From: Bacteroidales bacterium
GTDB lineage: Bacteria > Bacteroidota > Bacteroidia > Bacteroidales > F082
NCBI GenBank assembly: GCA_030683155.1
Contig: JAUXMV010000108.1
Span: 1 to 64,000, forward strand
DNA: 64,000 nt
Direction: 5' to 3'
Made by a program: the position numbers and the translations under genes. Each line of letters starts with the position of its first letter. The first letter of the stretch is position 1. Positions 33,973 to 43,608 of the stretch are shown here, one piece after another. The notes beneath the pieces were generated by a model. It did not search any database. It saw nothing but the letters and a program-made list of their open reading frames with translations, and had not been told where the DNA came from.

Positions 33973-34551
33973 CTATTCCTTTGAAGCGTAGGGTGAAATA
34001 CCATATGCAAACAACTTGGTCATTTCCATAACGACCTCCTGAGGGCCTCCGCAAAGCTGCATGAGATAGGCATCGTTGAGCAAATCGGCGAGTTTCTGAG
34101 AAAGATAAAGAAAGACTTCCGGCTTAAAATCCTTGCGAAAAACGCCTTTTTCCTGAGCTGCCTTATAATCGTTGATGATTTCCTCCCATAATGAAGCCGT
34201 CTTTTCAGCAATATACTGTTTCAATCCGTAGGTTTCATCTGCATAAAAATCATTCAAAAATTCCTTACTAATGTCATCGACCGACTCAGATTTTATCTTT
34301 AGCAAATTCTCCATCTTTACCGCTGCTGTTGTGTCGGCAGCCATGATCACCTTAAATTGAAGCAGTCCCTTTTCAATTTCTGCATCGTAAACAGCCTTTG
34401 CCAATGTGGTTTTATCAGGGTAGTATCTGTAGAAAGTCATTTTACTGATGCCGGCAGCTTTGCAGATTTCTTCAACCGAAACCCTTCGAAAACCGTATTT
34501 CCAGAAAAGCTCACGGCCGGATTGCAGGATTGCTTGTTGCTTTTTAGTCAT
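33973..34551 (-). CDS. TetR/AcrR-family transcriptional regulator
   Basis: The 192-residue protein has the TetR N-terminal helix-turn-helix at about residues 5-52 (QAILQSGRELFWKYGFRRVS, ICKAAGISKMTFYRYYPDKT) followed by an all-helical ligand-binding domain. It is the first gene of the operon and its stop is 1 base from the barrel gene's start. It therefore probably represses itself together with the transport genes and is released by a lipid-like or hydrophobic ligand. No operator palindrome was identified with confidence. Confidence 0.93.
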   Translation of the reverse strand: MTKKQQAILQSGRELFWKYGFRRVSVEEICKAAGISKMTFYRYYPDKTTLAKAVYDAEIEKGLLQFKVIMAADTTAAVKMENLLKIKSESVDDISKEFLNDFYADETYGLKQYIAEKTASLWEEIINDYKAAQEKGVFRKDFKPEVFLYLSQKLADLLNDAYLMQLCGGPQEVVMEMTKLFAYGISPYASKE

Positions 34552-34950
34552 CTTTATACATGATTAGTCTACATATTACGAATAAAGTACAATATTACAA
34601 TATTCGTAATCTTTTGTCAAGGGAAAAATGAGAAAAATTAAATGTTTCTTAAAAAAAACGGGAATAAACAAAAAAGCCTGCCACAAAAATATTTGCAGAC
34701 ATACTTTCTTGAATAATACCATTCGTGCTTACCTCAAAGAGGTCATACGTTTTTAAGAATAAATTCTTTGTGTAACTCTGTGCCTCTGTGCAATAGCCTC
34801 TGAATTCCACTACATCAAAACATATAACCAAAAACTTTGTGTCACTCTGTGCCTCCTTTGTGGCACTCTGTGCAACAGCTCTGTCACAAAGAGATATCGA
34901 TTCAGAATTAACAAAAGAAATCCTTTGGATATCACATTCCCAAACCCCTC
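34552..34950. other. Intergenic stretch with phrase repeats
   Basis: These 399 bases lie between the TetR gene and the last PUL gene. There is no credible gene; a 60-codon minus-strand frame is low quality. The right half carries the repeats at 34765-34891. The first 60 bases should hold the TetR promoter and operator. Confidence 0.5.
34765..34891. repeat. CTTTGTGT-ACTCTGTGCCTC phrase repeat, two to three copies
   Basis: CTTTGTGTAACTCTGTGCCT at 34765-34784 recurs in altered form at 34834-34853 and partly again at 34856-34878 (TTTGTGGCACTCTGTGCAA). This phrase is familiar from intergenic regions of many Bacteroidota genomes. Its origin and role are unknown. Confidence 0.65.
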
Positions 34951-37620
34951 TTAATCAACAATTTTAATCAATCTTACGGCATCGAGCATAAAGGTGTTCA
35001 CATCGAAATTCATATTTTCATTTTCGGGGGATATGAAATCAAGCGAAAGATTGTTTCGTCCTTTTTGCAGTGGCACATTCAACATATTGCTGTAGCCCCA
35101 GTTTGACCATTCATCGATTCCGCGCTGAGGCAAGACTACCGCACCAACGCTTTCCGAATTGGCAAAAAGTGTACGGATGCCACATTTATTGTCTGTATTC
35201 ACAGGTCCTGAGCCATTGGAATACCTGAAAGAAATGGCATAAATGGCTGTTTCATCAACATTTACAGTAAAGCTGAAACGTGTATTTTCGGTTTTGGTGA
35301 AGGCTGCAAAGCCCTTGCCAGTGAAGCCTCTGTAGGGCAAAGCTGACGAAGGAGCAAAATCTTCTGCCTGAATTTCTATCAAAGCATTTTTTGGAAATCG
35401 CAAAAGAGGTTCACAGGAAAATGATTCAAGCTTGTCGCTGTTCAAAGCCGTCACCATGTATTCCTCAAAAGCCGCAACCGGACCGAGACTTAATTCACGC
35501 TGAGATGTTCTTGTAAGTTCAACGCCATTGCGATAAACAACAAATTCAGCATTTTCATCCGGATGCGAAATAATGAGTGTTTCGTTAACAATTTCGCATG
35601 CAGGCGCAAGGGCAGAGAAGGGTACTTCAGTTTTGTTGAAAGAATGTTGCATCCTGCTTCCACCCATTTTGATGATCAGTTTGTGATGACCTGTGAGTTC
35701 GGCAGGAATGAAGTGACGATCAGTTTTTTCTCCGTCAAGCTCGAAAGAAAGCACCTCATGGCCTGTGCCAACAACTTCAATATCAAGCGTAGCATTGCGA
35801 TACGGGAAAGCCTTCAGCGATTTGTTTCCATGAAGCGTTTCAGGTATAAAAGGCTTAAAATGAAGCCCGTCAACCTGATAATCCATGCCAAAATAAACCT
35901 TTAAAACCAATGAAATGTTGGCAGCCACACTCCACAACTGACGATCGGAATTGATGGCCGTTCCTTTATAATCGCCAGTGGTGGCTACGAAATTCTCTTT
36001 ATTCGTTGCAAAGAGAGCAGCTTGTCTGTAGATGGAAGCGATACTTTGAATTACAGCGGCTTCATTCTTTGTTTTTGCAGCTGCGAGGATCCAATAGCCC
36101 TGCACAAAAGGCCAGATTCCATTGTTGTGATAGGGTTGAATGCCCGGAATCTGCGGCCATATTGAAGGAATTCCAAATTCCGAAACAGGGGTTGATGCAA
36201 CAATTTTCTGCTGTCTTTCAGCATCCGGAATATCAAAAAGTATGGACAAAGCCTCACCAAGTGCTTCCGCTCTTGGAGAAACGATCATGTGGTTTCTGCC
36301 ATAGATATATTGCGCGTAATAGCCTTTTTCAGGCATCCAAAGCTGATCGTTCATGCCATTTTTCACCCTCGAGGCCATTGACTCATAGGCTTCATAAGGC
36401 TGATTGAGTTGCTTTGCCATCATGGCCAGAATGCGGTTCATCTGATAATGTGCGGCATTGGTTCCAAGATTTTGTGACATATAAATATCCACCGGAAGCA
36501 TCCATTTCGGATAGGTTTGTTCGCGCCAGTCGAGGAAGGAAGACTCGCCAAAATATAAACCTGTCTTGTCATTAAAGGCCACTTTTAAATCATCATTCCA
36601 CGTGTTTTGCAAAATCTCAAATGCCTCTTCGAGCCAGTTTTGATCACCGGTAACAAGATATACTTCCCAGGCTGCAATGGCCCAAACGGTGCGGTCGGTC
36701 GAAGCAGGCCACGACCCGCCGGTACCGGTATCCTGAATGATCCGCTTGTTTTTCACTTTGTGCATCAGACTTGCCTTTGAGGCTTCAGGATGCATGGCCG
36801 CAAAAGCCAGATGAATGGCATAACTGATGTCGCGCGTCCAGACGCCCCCCCACTCTTTTCCGGCCATAAATGCGCCATCGGGACGGATATTCAACAGCAT
36901 CTCATCAATTGACATGCGGTAAAGTGCGTCTATAAGTGATTGATCAGAAGTATATTGTGGAAATCCGGAAATATCCTGCGACAGTTTCCATGTTCTATCA
37001 GCGACTTTAACACCGTCGGGATTCATGTTGATTTCTAGCTCAAAGATGCCATCTCCATCAGGATCTTTTAGTTTATAGCCATCATTGTTCAGCAGATTTT
37101 CAAAGTCCCATGACAAGGCACTCGTTCCGCCGGCAATGAAAACACCTTTGAAATCTTCCTTATACAATCGGTCGCCATTAAAGAAAGTGAAATAACCATC
37201 GGTTTCAAAAGCTTCAAACACATGGCGCATATCAAGTCTGATTTTCCAGATTGTATTCACCGGAATATAGCCTTCAATGTCAATGGTATCAATGGATTGC
37301 TCGCCAAAACGAATCAGCGGAGAGACACTTAGTCCGTTTTCAGGCCGGAGGGTGATTAGGTGATCCTTGCCGGGAAGCATTTCATTGTCGCGGCTGTTGA
37401 TGCTGAACTTGAAACCAAATGTGGCATTCAAAAAAGCATTGACCGGGCTTTGGTAATTGGATACGATTTCGTTTTCTGAAACCACTTTTGCAGTGTAAGG
37501 CCCCTGCTCTACCCTGTCAGCATAAACAGTAAATTTCTCTGATTGATAAAGCACCTTGTCTTGTTGACAGGAAGCAAAGAATAGCAGCAAAATCATCGGA
37601 ATTAGGTGGCTTATTTTCAT
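34951..37620 (-). CDS. Large six-hairpin glycoside hydrolase lipoprotein, family uncertain
   Basis: This 889-residue lipoprotein (lipobox FFASC, Cys18) has an N-terminal beta-rich part (20-210), a central (alpha/alpha)6 catalytic region, and a C-terminal carbohydrate-binding-like domain with ALIEIQAEDFAPSSALPYRG resembling CBM6/35. In the catalytic region WGGVWTRDISYAIHLAFAAM, TGGSWPASTDRTVWAIAAWE, SSFLDWREQTYP and PYHNNGIWPFVQGYW stand out, with Asp and Glu in positions expected for an inverting acid/base pair. I cannot assign a CAZy family; it resembles MGH1-like or debranching-type six-hairpin enzymes. It closes the alpha-glucan locus, 4 bases after GH31, so a role in trimming alpha-glucans is inferred. 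Confidence 0.75.
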   Translation of the reverse strand: MKISHLIPMILLLFFASCQQDKVLYQSEKFTVYADRVEQGPYTAKVVSENEIVSNYQSPVNAFLNATFGFKFSINSRDNEMLPGKDHLITLRPENGLSVSPLIRFGEQSIDTIDIEGYIPVNTIWKIRLDMRHVFEAFETDGYFTFFNGDRLYKEDFKGVFIAGGTSALSWDFENLLNNDGYKLKDPDGDGIFELEINMNPDGVKVADRTWKLSQDISGFPQYTSDQSLIDALYRMSIDEMLLNIRPDGAFMAGKEWGGVWTRDISYAIHLAFAAMHPEASKASLMHKVKNKRIIQDTGTGGSWPASTDRTVWAIAAWEVYLVTGDQNWLEEAFEILQNTWNDDLKVAFNDKTGLYFGESSFLDWREQTYPKWMLPVDIYMSQNLGTNAAHYQMNRILAMMAKQLNQPYEAYESMASRVKNGMNDQLWMPEKGYYAQYIYGRNHMIVSPRAEALGEALSILFDIPDAERQQKIVASTPVSEFGIPSIWPQIPGIQPYHNNGIWPFVQGYWILAAAKTKNEAAVIQSIASIYRQAALFATNKENFVATTGDYKGTAINSDRQLWSVAANISLVLKVYFGMDYQVDGLHFKPFIPETLHGNKSLKAFPYRNATLDIEVVGTGHEVLSFELDGEKTDRHFIPAELTGHHKLIIKMGGSRMQHSFNKTEVPFSALAPACEIVNETLIISHPDENAEFVVYRNGVELTRTSQRELSLGPVAAFEEYMVTALNSDKLESFSCEPLLRFPKNALIEIQAEDFAPSSALPYRGFTGKGFAAFTKTENTRFSFTVNVDETAIYAISFRYSNGSGPVNTDNKCGIRTLFANSESVGAVVLPQRGIDEWSNWGYSNMLNVPLQKGRNNLSLDFISPENENMNFDVNTFMLDAVRLIKIVD

Positions 37621-37624
37621 GTTA

Positions 37625-40132
37625 TTATTGATTTATCGTTATTTCTTGTTTTAGCAAATCATCTTTCAAAACGATCACACAGACTTTTTCTTTTTCATCC
37701 CATGTCCAGAATGCCTTGTTATGTATTTCATTTACAAAACTTTCGGCTTTAAGGCTATTTCGGCTTTTCAGCTTCTCCCCGTTCAAAGATACGGTTTTTG
37801 GTTTGGCAGGAATATAGGTTTTAAGCACAAAATTTCTGTCAGGTGTCTTTAAAAAACCATTGTTGTAGTAACTGTCTATGCTTATGTTTACAAAAGATTT
37901 CAAATTTTTAGCACTGATTTCTGTCTTTCTGAAAACATCAGATTTGTAATCATTTGTTGTGCCATCATCTTCGTAAAAAACGAAAGATGAAGTGCGACCT
38001 TCAGTAGGAGTAAATACTTCAAAAATAATCGGATAGCCCTTCTTTTCGCCAATATATTGCATCACAGGCATTGTTGGAATGATTGCGCCCTTTTTTATAA
38101 AAACCGGTATTTGTTCCAACTGCGTTTCAATTTCAATCCAGCGTTTTCCTTTGAATACATTTTGTTTATTGTGATAGTCAATCCATTCTCCTTGTGGCAG
38201 ATACACATCCTTGGATGTTGCATTTTCTTCAACAACAGGCGCAACAAGCATTTCGGCACCAAGCATAAACTGATACTCAGCTTTGACGGCTTCTTTATCA
38301 TCGGGAAACTCAATCAGCATCGCTCTCATCAATGGAAGGCCGCTTTCCCGCGCCTCGCGGGCATAGCTGTAAAAATACGGATGCAACCGATATTTGAGTT
38401 CTATGTTTTTTTTGACGATCGCTTCCGTTTCCGGACCAAAAACCCATGGTTCAACGGCATTATCGCCTTCATGATGTGCTCTGCTCAAGGGGTTGAACAA
38501 GCCAAACTGCATCCATCTGATGTATAATTCAGAGAAAGCGGCGTAATCATGAATATCGCCACAGTAGCCGGAAATGTCAGTTGCCCAGAAAGGAATAAGT
38601 CCCATTCCGGCCGAAAGCGCCATCGGAATCTGTCCGGCAAGACTGCTCCATCCATCATTGACGTTGTGACCGTTGCCTGCATCGCCGGACCAGCCAAAAG
38701 TATAGCGCTGTAAGCCGGCATAGGCTGAGCGGGTCATCTGAAAAACACGCTGGTTTGGATTGTGTTTTTCGAATTGCTCTGTGACAACTTTGTCCCAGGT
38801 CAGGCCATAAACATTATGGATTTCATCATGCATACCCAAATGATGCTTCATGAACAGGCGATCAACATCCTCTTCATTGCTCCATGCAGGCTCACCCATA
38901 TCCGTCCAGAAACCTTTGACACCAATAGAAACAGGTTTTTGCTGATAATCGCCCCACCAATCAGCAACTTCGGGGAGTGTAAAATCTACGATGCCACAAT
39001 TTCCCCCCCAGGGCCAGGGCATGTCGTATGATTTCTTCGTTCTTATATCTTTGGTAAAAAATCCAAGCGAATCGGCTTCATTCCACTGCTTTACATTTGC
39101 CTGTGAGATTACAGGATCTTGCGAAACAATCATTTTAAAGCCTTGATCACCGAGGTCTTTAAGCATGGCAGCCGGATTCTGATAGTTATTTTTGCGCCAT
39201 TCGAAATCCTGCAGGAATTCTGTCCATCCGATATCCTGATAGATGATATCGCAAGGAATTTTTCTTTTCCTGAACTCATTGGCTACTTCTCTGGCCTGCA
39301 TTTCTTTGGTGTACAAACCCCTGCTTTGCGAGAAGCCAAAAGCCCAGTCGGGAGGCATGATAGGTTTACCTGTCAGCACTGTATAACGACCAATGATTTG
39401 TTTGTAGGAAGGTCCAAAAATGAAATAGAAATACATCTCGCCATCTGGAGCACCAAAACTAATGCGGTCAGGCTGTTTTTCGCCAAAATCAAAGTGACTC
39501 TTATAGGTATTATCAAAAAAGATTCCATAGCCAAAATTGCTCATAAAGAACGGAATACTTTTATAAAGCGGATCTTCATCGGGCGCATAACATGGTTTGT
39601 CGCTGTTCCACATCAGGAAGCTTTTTCCGCGGCGGTTGAGGCTTCCACCCTTTTCGCCAAGACCGAAAATTGCTTCATCCGGTCTGAGGGTCATCGAAAC
39701 CTGCTTGCTTTCGCTTTCGCTGACAAAACCCTCGGCAAGTGTTTCAAGCAGTAACTTCTGGTATTTGTCGTAGAATCTGATCTGAAATGGCGATTTGATG
39801 ATTCTGATGATCAGTTCGCCTGTGTAAATCTCATAACTGCCTGTAAGCTCGGCAAGATTTAGCTTTTGGGGATTGTCAATGTCTTCGCTCAAAACAGCAA
39901 AGGATTTGTTATTTCGTTGAAACGGTCCATTTTCCATCCATACACTGATGATGCCCGGACTCAATTGCTGAAGCATAACCTGAATGCTGTCGTTGCACTT
40001 AAAAACAGCTTTGTGACCTTCCACCTCAACTGACTCACAGGATTGAAGAATTCTCTTTTCAGATTCCTGTGCAAATGAAGTGTAAAATAGTAGAAAAGTG
40101 ATTGTTAGGGCTAACAAATATTTATTTTTCAT
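37625..40132 (-). CDS. GH31 alpha-glucosidase, secreted
   Basis: GH31 enzymes release glucose or other alpha-linked sugars from non-reducing ends. The 835-residue protein has a signal peptide (TSFAQE), an N-terminal beta-sandwich, then the (beta/alpha)8 barrel with the nucleophile Asp in KGFWTDMGEP (about residue 409) and the acid/base Asp in FGWSGDAGNG (about 480). C-terminal beta domains follow. The catalytic set is complete. It sits between GH66 and the six-hairpin enzyme, so it probably finishes isomalto-oligosaccharides made by the dextranase. Confidence 0.93.
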   Translation of the reverse strand: MKNKYLLALTITFLLFYTSFAQESEKRILQSCESVEVEGHKAVFKCNDSIQVMLQQLSPGIISVWMENGPFQRNNKSFAVLSEDIDNPQKLNLAELTGSYEIYTGELIIRIIKSPFQIRFYDKYQKLLLETLAEGFVSESESKQVSMTLRPDEAIFGLGEKGGSLNRRGKSFLMWNSDKPCYAPDEDPLYKSIPFFMSNFGYGIFFDNTYKSHFDFGEKQPDRISFGAPDGEMYFYFIFGPSYKQIIGRYTVLTGKPIMPPDWAFGFSQSRGLYTKEMQAREVANEFRKRKIPCDIIYQDIGWTEFLQDFEWRKNNYQNPAAMLKDLGDQGFKMIVSQDPVISQANVKQWNEADSLGFFTKDIRTKKSYDMPWPWGGNCGIVDFTLPEVADWWGDYQQKPVSIGVKGFWTDMGEPAWSNEEDVDRLFMKHHLGMHDEIHNVYGLTWDKVVTEQFEKHNPNQRVFQMTRSAYAGLQRYTFGWSGDAGNGHNVNDGWSSLAGQIPMALSAGMGLIPFWATDISGYCGDIHDYAAFSELYIRWMQFGLFNPLSRAHHEGDNAVEPWVFGPETEAIVKKNIELKYRLHPYFYSYAREARESGLPLMRAMLIEFPDDKEAVKAEYQFMLGAEMLVAPVVEENATSKDVYLPQGEWIDYHNKQNVFKGKRWIEIETQLEQIPVFIKKGAIIPTMPVMQYIGEKKGYPIIFEVFTPTEGRTSSFVFYEDDGTTNDYKSDVFRKTEISAKNLKSFVNISIDSYYNNGFLKTPDRNFVLKTYIPAKPKTVSLNGEKLKSRNSLKAESFVNEIHNKAFWTWDEKEKVCVIVLKDDLLKQEITINQ

Positions 40133-40264
40133 CTCTTTGATTTCTTTGTTTGATTTTGAAAAGGAATTAAACTAAAAGGGCAATTCAGCTTCTTAATTCA
40201 TAATAATAAGATGTAAACCGCTTAGAACAGCATAAAATTCCAGCCTTATAAAGCGTTGATCAGA

Positions 40265-42019
40265 CTAATACTCCAAAACAATCATATCCCAGAAATACAA
40301 TTCAGGAATTCTAACGGATACTGTTTCACCACTTTGGGTAAATTCAAGTGGTACGGGGACGCCATGCCTATGGTCGGGCGAAGCAAACCAAATGCTTTTT
40401 ACAGCACTTTCTGAAGAAATATTAAGTGCAATATCATTATACCGCTGCGGATATGGCTGTGTGCCATTGTTATCGCGCCAAAGCATGGATGTTGCAGAAC
40501 CGAAATTGATCAGATGAATGACCTGCTTATCGTTCAGCAAACGGCCAAAAGCAGCAACTTTGCCCGACTGCGGAGGCCATGCTGACACCTGAAATTTATT
40601 ATCGGTACATTGAACAGAAAGATGATTCATTTCACCACCATCTCTGAGAATGTTTTGATAAGCCGTCTGAAAATCATAATAAGCAACCATTGCATCGCGC
40701 AGGTCACCTCTCATCTGCAGATTATTGTTTGGAAAGTATTCTTTTCCAAGCATATGCTCACCCAATTCGAGGTGGCTTCCTCCAAAAGAAAGTATGACAG
40801 CATTGGTAAGAAGTACGCCGGGCGTATTAAAAAAGCCCTGTCCCGAAGCAAGGTCGTAGTTCATATAGGCGGCCAAAACAGAGTTTTTTGTGTTAGCCGA
40901 AAAAGCATCATTGTCAGAAATAATTTGTGCCAGTTGCTGAAAACTATTGTTTGGATTCCACACTTCAGAGTAAAGAAAATCAACGGGTGAAGTTGCAATC
41001 TGCTGTTGGGCATATTGATTCACTGCATTCATTACATGATACTTAGAAGGTGCTGCATTTTTCATTGCATGGACAAAACTGTTAAATGCTGGAGGTAAAT
41101 CAACAACTTGCCCGTTGTAATTGTAGAGATTTTGATTTCTGTTTCCAAGCTGATCAATATGAAATCCGTCAAAATCCAGCACCTGATAAACATCATTATT
41201 TCGTCCGGCAAGATAATTCTGCCAATCCACATTAGAGGGGTCGGTCAAATAGATATTGCTCCGAAACATTGGTGCAGGAAGCGGATGAAAATCTTTATTC
41301 GTGTGATTGGAATTTTTAAACAGATACCATTCTTCTGAAACGCCATCTGCTGCAGCTGAATTCAAGGCGCCATAGGCAAGGTTATAAGACATTGATTTAA
41401 TGCCCCTTGACCTTGCTCCGGAAATATATGCTTTTACGGTGGAAAAATAATTATCGCGGTTGGCGATATCCTTCCAGACTGCTGCTGGTTGATACACCTC
41501 GCCTGCAAGGGGTTTGTGATGATCAAAATGCCAGTCGTAAAACTGAATTCCATTGATGCGATGCCGCAAAAGATTATCAAGGATATTTGAAACCGACTGT
41601 GAAGTCATTTCCGGAAATTTCGACAGGAAGCCATAACGCGGAAATTTTGTCCATTCGGATGAAACATCAAAGGCAATACTCGCCAAGACCACATCTACCT
41701 GATTTTCAACAACAAAAATTTCAGCCAGATAGCCTTTAAAATCCGTTGATGGTGGTGTCCATTGCCATTCAGAGCCACTGACAGCGTTTTCTTCAAGCAC
41801 TTGATTCAGATGGCGGTATCTTATTTTTGCACCTTCAGGAATATTTTTCAATGCTTTAAAAACAACCGTTTCACCGGGTTGGTAAGCAGCTTTGTTGGTC
41901 AAAATATTATGACCGTTGAACAATGTTCCCGGGGGCACAATTTCTTTTGGATCATCTTTTTTGCAGGCAAAAAGGGTGATGAACAAAAACAAAAGAATAA
42001 ATGGTTTTAAAACACGCAT
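40265..42019 (-). CDS. GH66 family dextranase-like lipoprotein
   Basis: GH66 enzymes are endo-dextranases or cycloisomaltooligosaccharide glucanotransferases acting on alpha-1,6-glucan. The 584-residue product is a lipoprotein (FITLFACKK, Cys19), likely on the cell surface. It has the Ig-like N-terminal domain, then FPRYGFLSKF and the barrel with the nucleophile Asp in DGFHIDQLGNR (about residue 288) and the acid Glu in FLYSEVWNP (about 351). The length fits a dextranase without the extra CBM35 insertion of CITases. Placement next to SusCD genes supports a role in cutting dextran at the surface before import. Confidence 0.9.
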   Translation of the reverse strand: MRVLKPFILLFLFITLFACKKDDPKEIVPPGTLFNGHNILTNKAAYQPGETVVFKALKNIPEGAKIRYRHLNQVLEENAVSGSEWQWTPPSTDFKGYLAEIFVVENQVDVVLASIAFDVSSEWTKFPRYGFLSKFPEMTSQSVSNILDNLLRHRINGIQFYDWHFDHHKPLAGEVYQPAAVWKDIANRDNYFSTVKAYISGARSRGIKSMSYNLAYGALNSAAADGVSEEWYLFKNSNHTNKDFHPLPAPMFRSNIYLTDPSNVDWQNYLAGRNNDVYQVLDFDGFHIDQLGNRNQNLYNYNGQVVDLPPAFNSFVHAMKNAAPSKYHVMNAVNQYAQQQIATSPVDFLYSEVWNPNNSFQQLAQIISDNDAFSANTKNSVLAAYMNYDLASGQGFFNTPGVLLTNAVILSFGGSHLELGEHMLGKEYFPNNNLQMRGDLRDAMVAYYDFQTAYQNILRDGGEMNHLSVQCTDNKFQVSAWPPQSGKVAAFGRLLNDKQVIHLINFGSATSMLWRDNNGTQPYPQRYNDIALNISSESAVKSIWFASPDHRHGVPVPLEFTQSGETVSVRIPELYFWDMIVLEY

Positions 42020-42107
42020 AGTTCGAAATACAATTTTGTAAAATTAATTGAAAAAGGGTTGCCTTTCATTAAGGCAACCCTTAACCACATTGAACTCACT
42101 AACCCCA

Positions 42108-43550
42108 TTACCTTTGCTGGATACTGATAGCCAAAGTTTCGAGATTGGCTACAATTCTATAGTTTCCTGCAGTGGTAATATTCCATTTATTATCGTCAGG
42201 GTCGCCCCCCTTGTGACGATACATTTCAGTATCACTTACCCTCATATACATATCCTGACCCCAATCGCTCCGCCTGTTGACAGGGAATTTGAACTCACCT
42301 GCAACCATCGGTCCTTCATAGGTAAAAATACAACCATCTTCATTGTCTTCAAGCAGTTGAATCGAATTTGTAATGTCCCATTCAATCGGCGTTGCGCTTC
42401 CAACAATGTACAATTCCTCACGGTGAATATCAATACTTAAATCTGAAAGATTGAGCGTTAAAACGTAAAAACCTTTCTTTTCAATTGTCCATTTATTGTC
42501 GTCCGGATCGCCGCCATGATGCAGGTACATCGTAGAATCTGTTTCGCGCATAAACATATCTTGGCCCCAATCACCATTTCTGTTGACAGGGAATTTGAAC
42601 TCGCCTGCATGAAGGACTCCGATATACCTGAATAAGAATGGATTGCCTTCATCTTGCTCCAACTGAATGGAATTGGTTATATCCCAGCCATTGGGAGAAG
42701 CAGAGCCAACGATATAAAGTGCATCGTAAACCGGCAGATCGTATTTCGTAACTGAAATTGTGAGATTAAGAAGATCTGCAACAATTTTATAAACAGCACC
42801 TTCAACGATCTCAAATTTATCATCCGGCTGTGCATCATCAGTGCGATAAACCAAACTTGTGCTGTTGGCGCCCTTATTGTAAGACGGCAAAAACTGTCCG
42901 CGCGTGGTGATAAATTTAAACTCACCTGCACCCAGTGCGCCTTTGAATTCGAATACTCCCGGACTATTGGCACGCGGTTCCAAAGCAATGGCATCGTCAG
43001 CACTCCAACCATTGGGAGAAGCACTTCCAATAATAAACAATGATGTTGAAACAGGCACATAAGAAGCTATCGTAACTGTTTTAATTTCAGTGATCTGCGT
43101 GGTTTCGGGGGTGGTCAGGACAGTTGCAATTACTCTTACTTCAAGGGCAACTGATTCACCGGGCTCCACTCCAAAATCCTCATTAAGGCGTTGATTTAGT
43201 TCAGCAACGCTGAAACTTTTCTCATACACTGCTTTTCCAAGATTGAAATTCTGAGGGGAAGCAAAATTGTTTCCTGCTTTGTCCATCTGAAGCAGATAGG
43301 AAATAGCGGCACCTGTACCTTTATTTGATCCTGTAGTCCATCGCACTGTAAGTCCGTTCTGCTGATCAAATTTCTGCTGAAGCACTATATTCTCCCCGGA
43401 GGTAGTAACTTTCAACTCATCTGCAAGTTCAACTTTGTATTCTTCGTCTTTTCCGCAGGAACCCAATAAAACCAACAGAAGCAAGCCTGAAACCCAGAGA
43501 TTCAGAAATGATCGGGTCATTTGTTTTTGAAATATATTTTTTGTTCTCAT
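42108..43550 (-). CDS. SusE/SusF-like surface glycan-binding lipoprotein
   Basis: The 480-residue lipoprotein (lipobox LLGSC, Cys32) carries an N-terminal Ig-like SusE domain (about 35-165) and three tandem SusF-type binding domains. Each domain starts with the same phrase (LFIIGSASPNGW, LYIVGSASPNGW, LYIVGSATPIEW) and has paired AGEFKF and GGDPDDNKW motifs. It should hold alpha-glucan at the cell surface for the SusCD complex. The ATG at 43520 (MTRSFLNLWV) is an alternative start. The second and third domains are also very similar at DNA level, suggesting a recent duplication. Confidence 0.9.
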   Translation of the reverse strand: MRTKNIFQKQMTRSFLNLWVSGLLLLVLLGSCGKDEEYKVELADELKVTTSGENIVLQQKFDQQNGLTVRWTTGSNKGTGAAISYLLQMDKAGNNFASPQNFNLGKAVYEKSFSVAELNQRLNEDFGVEPGESVALEVRVIATVLTTPETTQITEIKTVTIASYVPVSTSLFIIGSASPNGWSADDAIALEPRANSPGVFEFKGALGAGEFKFITTRGQFLPSYNKGANSTSLVYRTDDAQPDDKFEIVEGAVYKIVADLLNLTISVTKYDLPVYDALYIVGSASPNGWDITNSIQLEQDEGNPFLFRYIGVLHAGEFKFPVNRNGDWGQDMFMRETDSTMYLHHGGDPDDNKWTIEKKGFYVLTLNLSDLSIDIHREELYIVGSATPIEWDITNSIQLLEDNEDGCIFTYEGPMVAGEFKFPVNRRSDWGQDMYMRVSDTEMYRHKGGDPDDNKWNITTAGNYRIVANLETLAISIQQR

Positions 43551-43608
43551 ATCATGATATTTAACAATCTGACAAAATTTTAATTCTAGAATTAAGCCTT
43601 TAAGCAGA

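Noticed and set aside
39119-39754. 211-codon plus-strand frame antisense to GH31
   Set aside because: It overlaps a clear GH31 enzyme with all catalytic motifs, has no signal or motif, and its composition is typical of a shadow frame.
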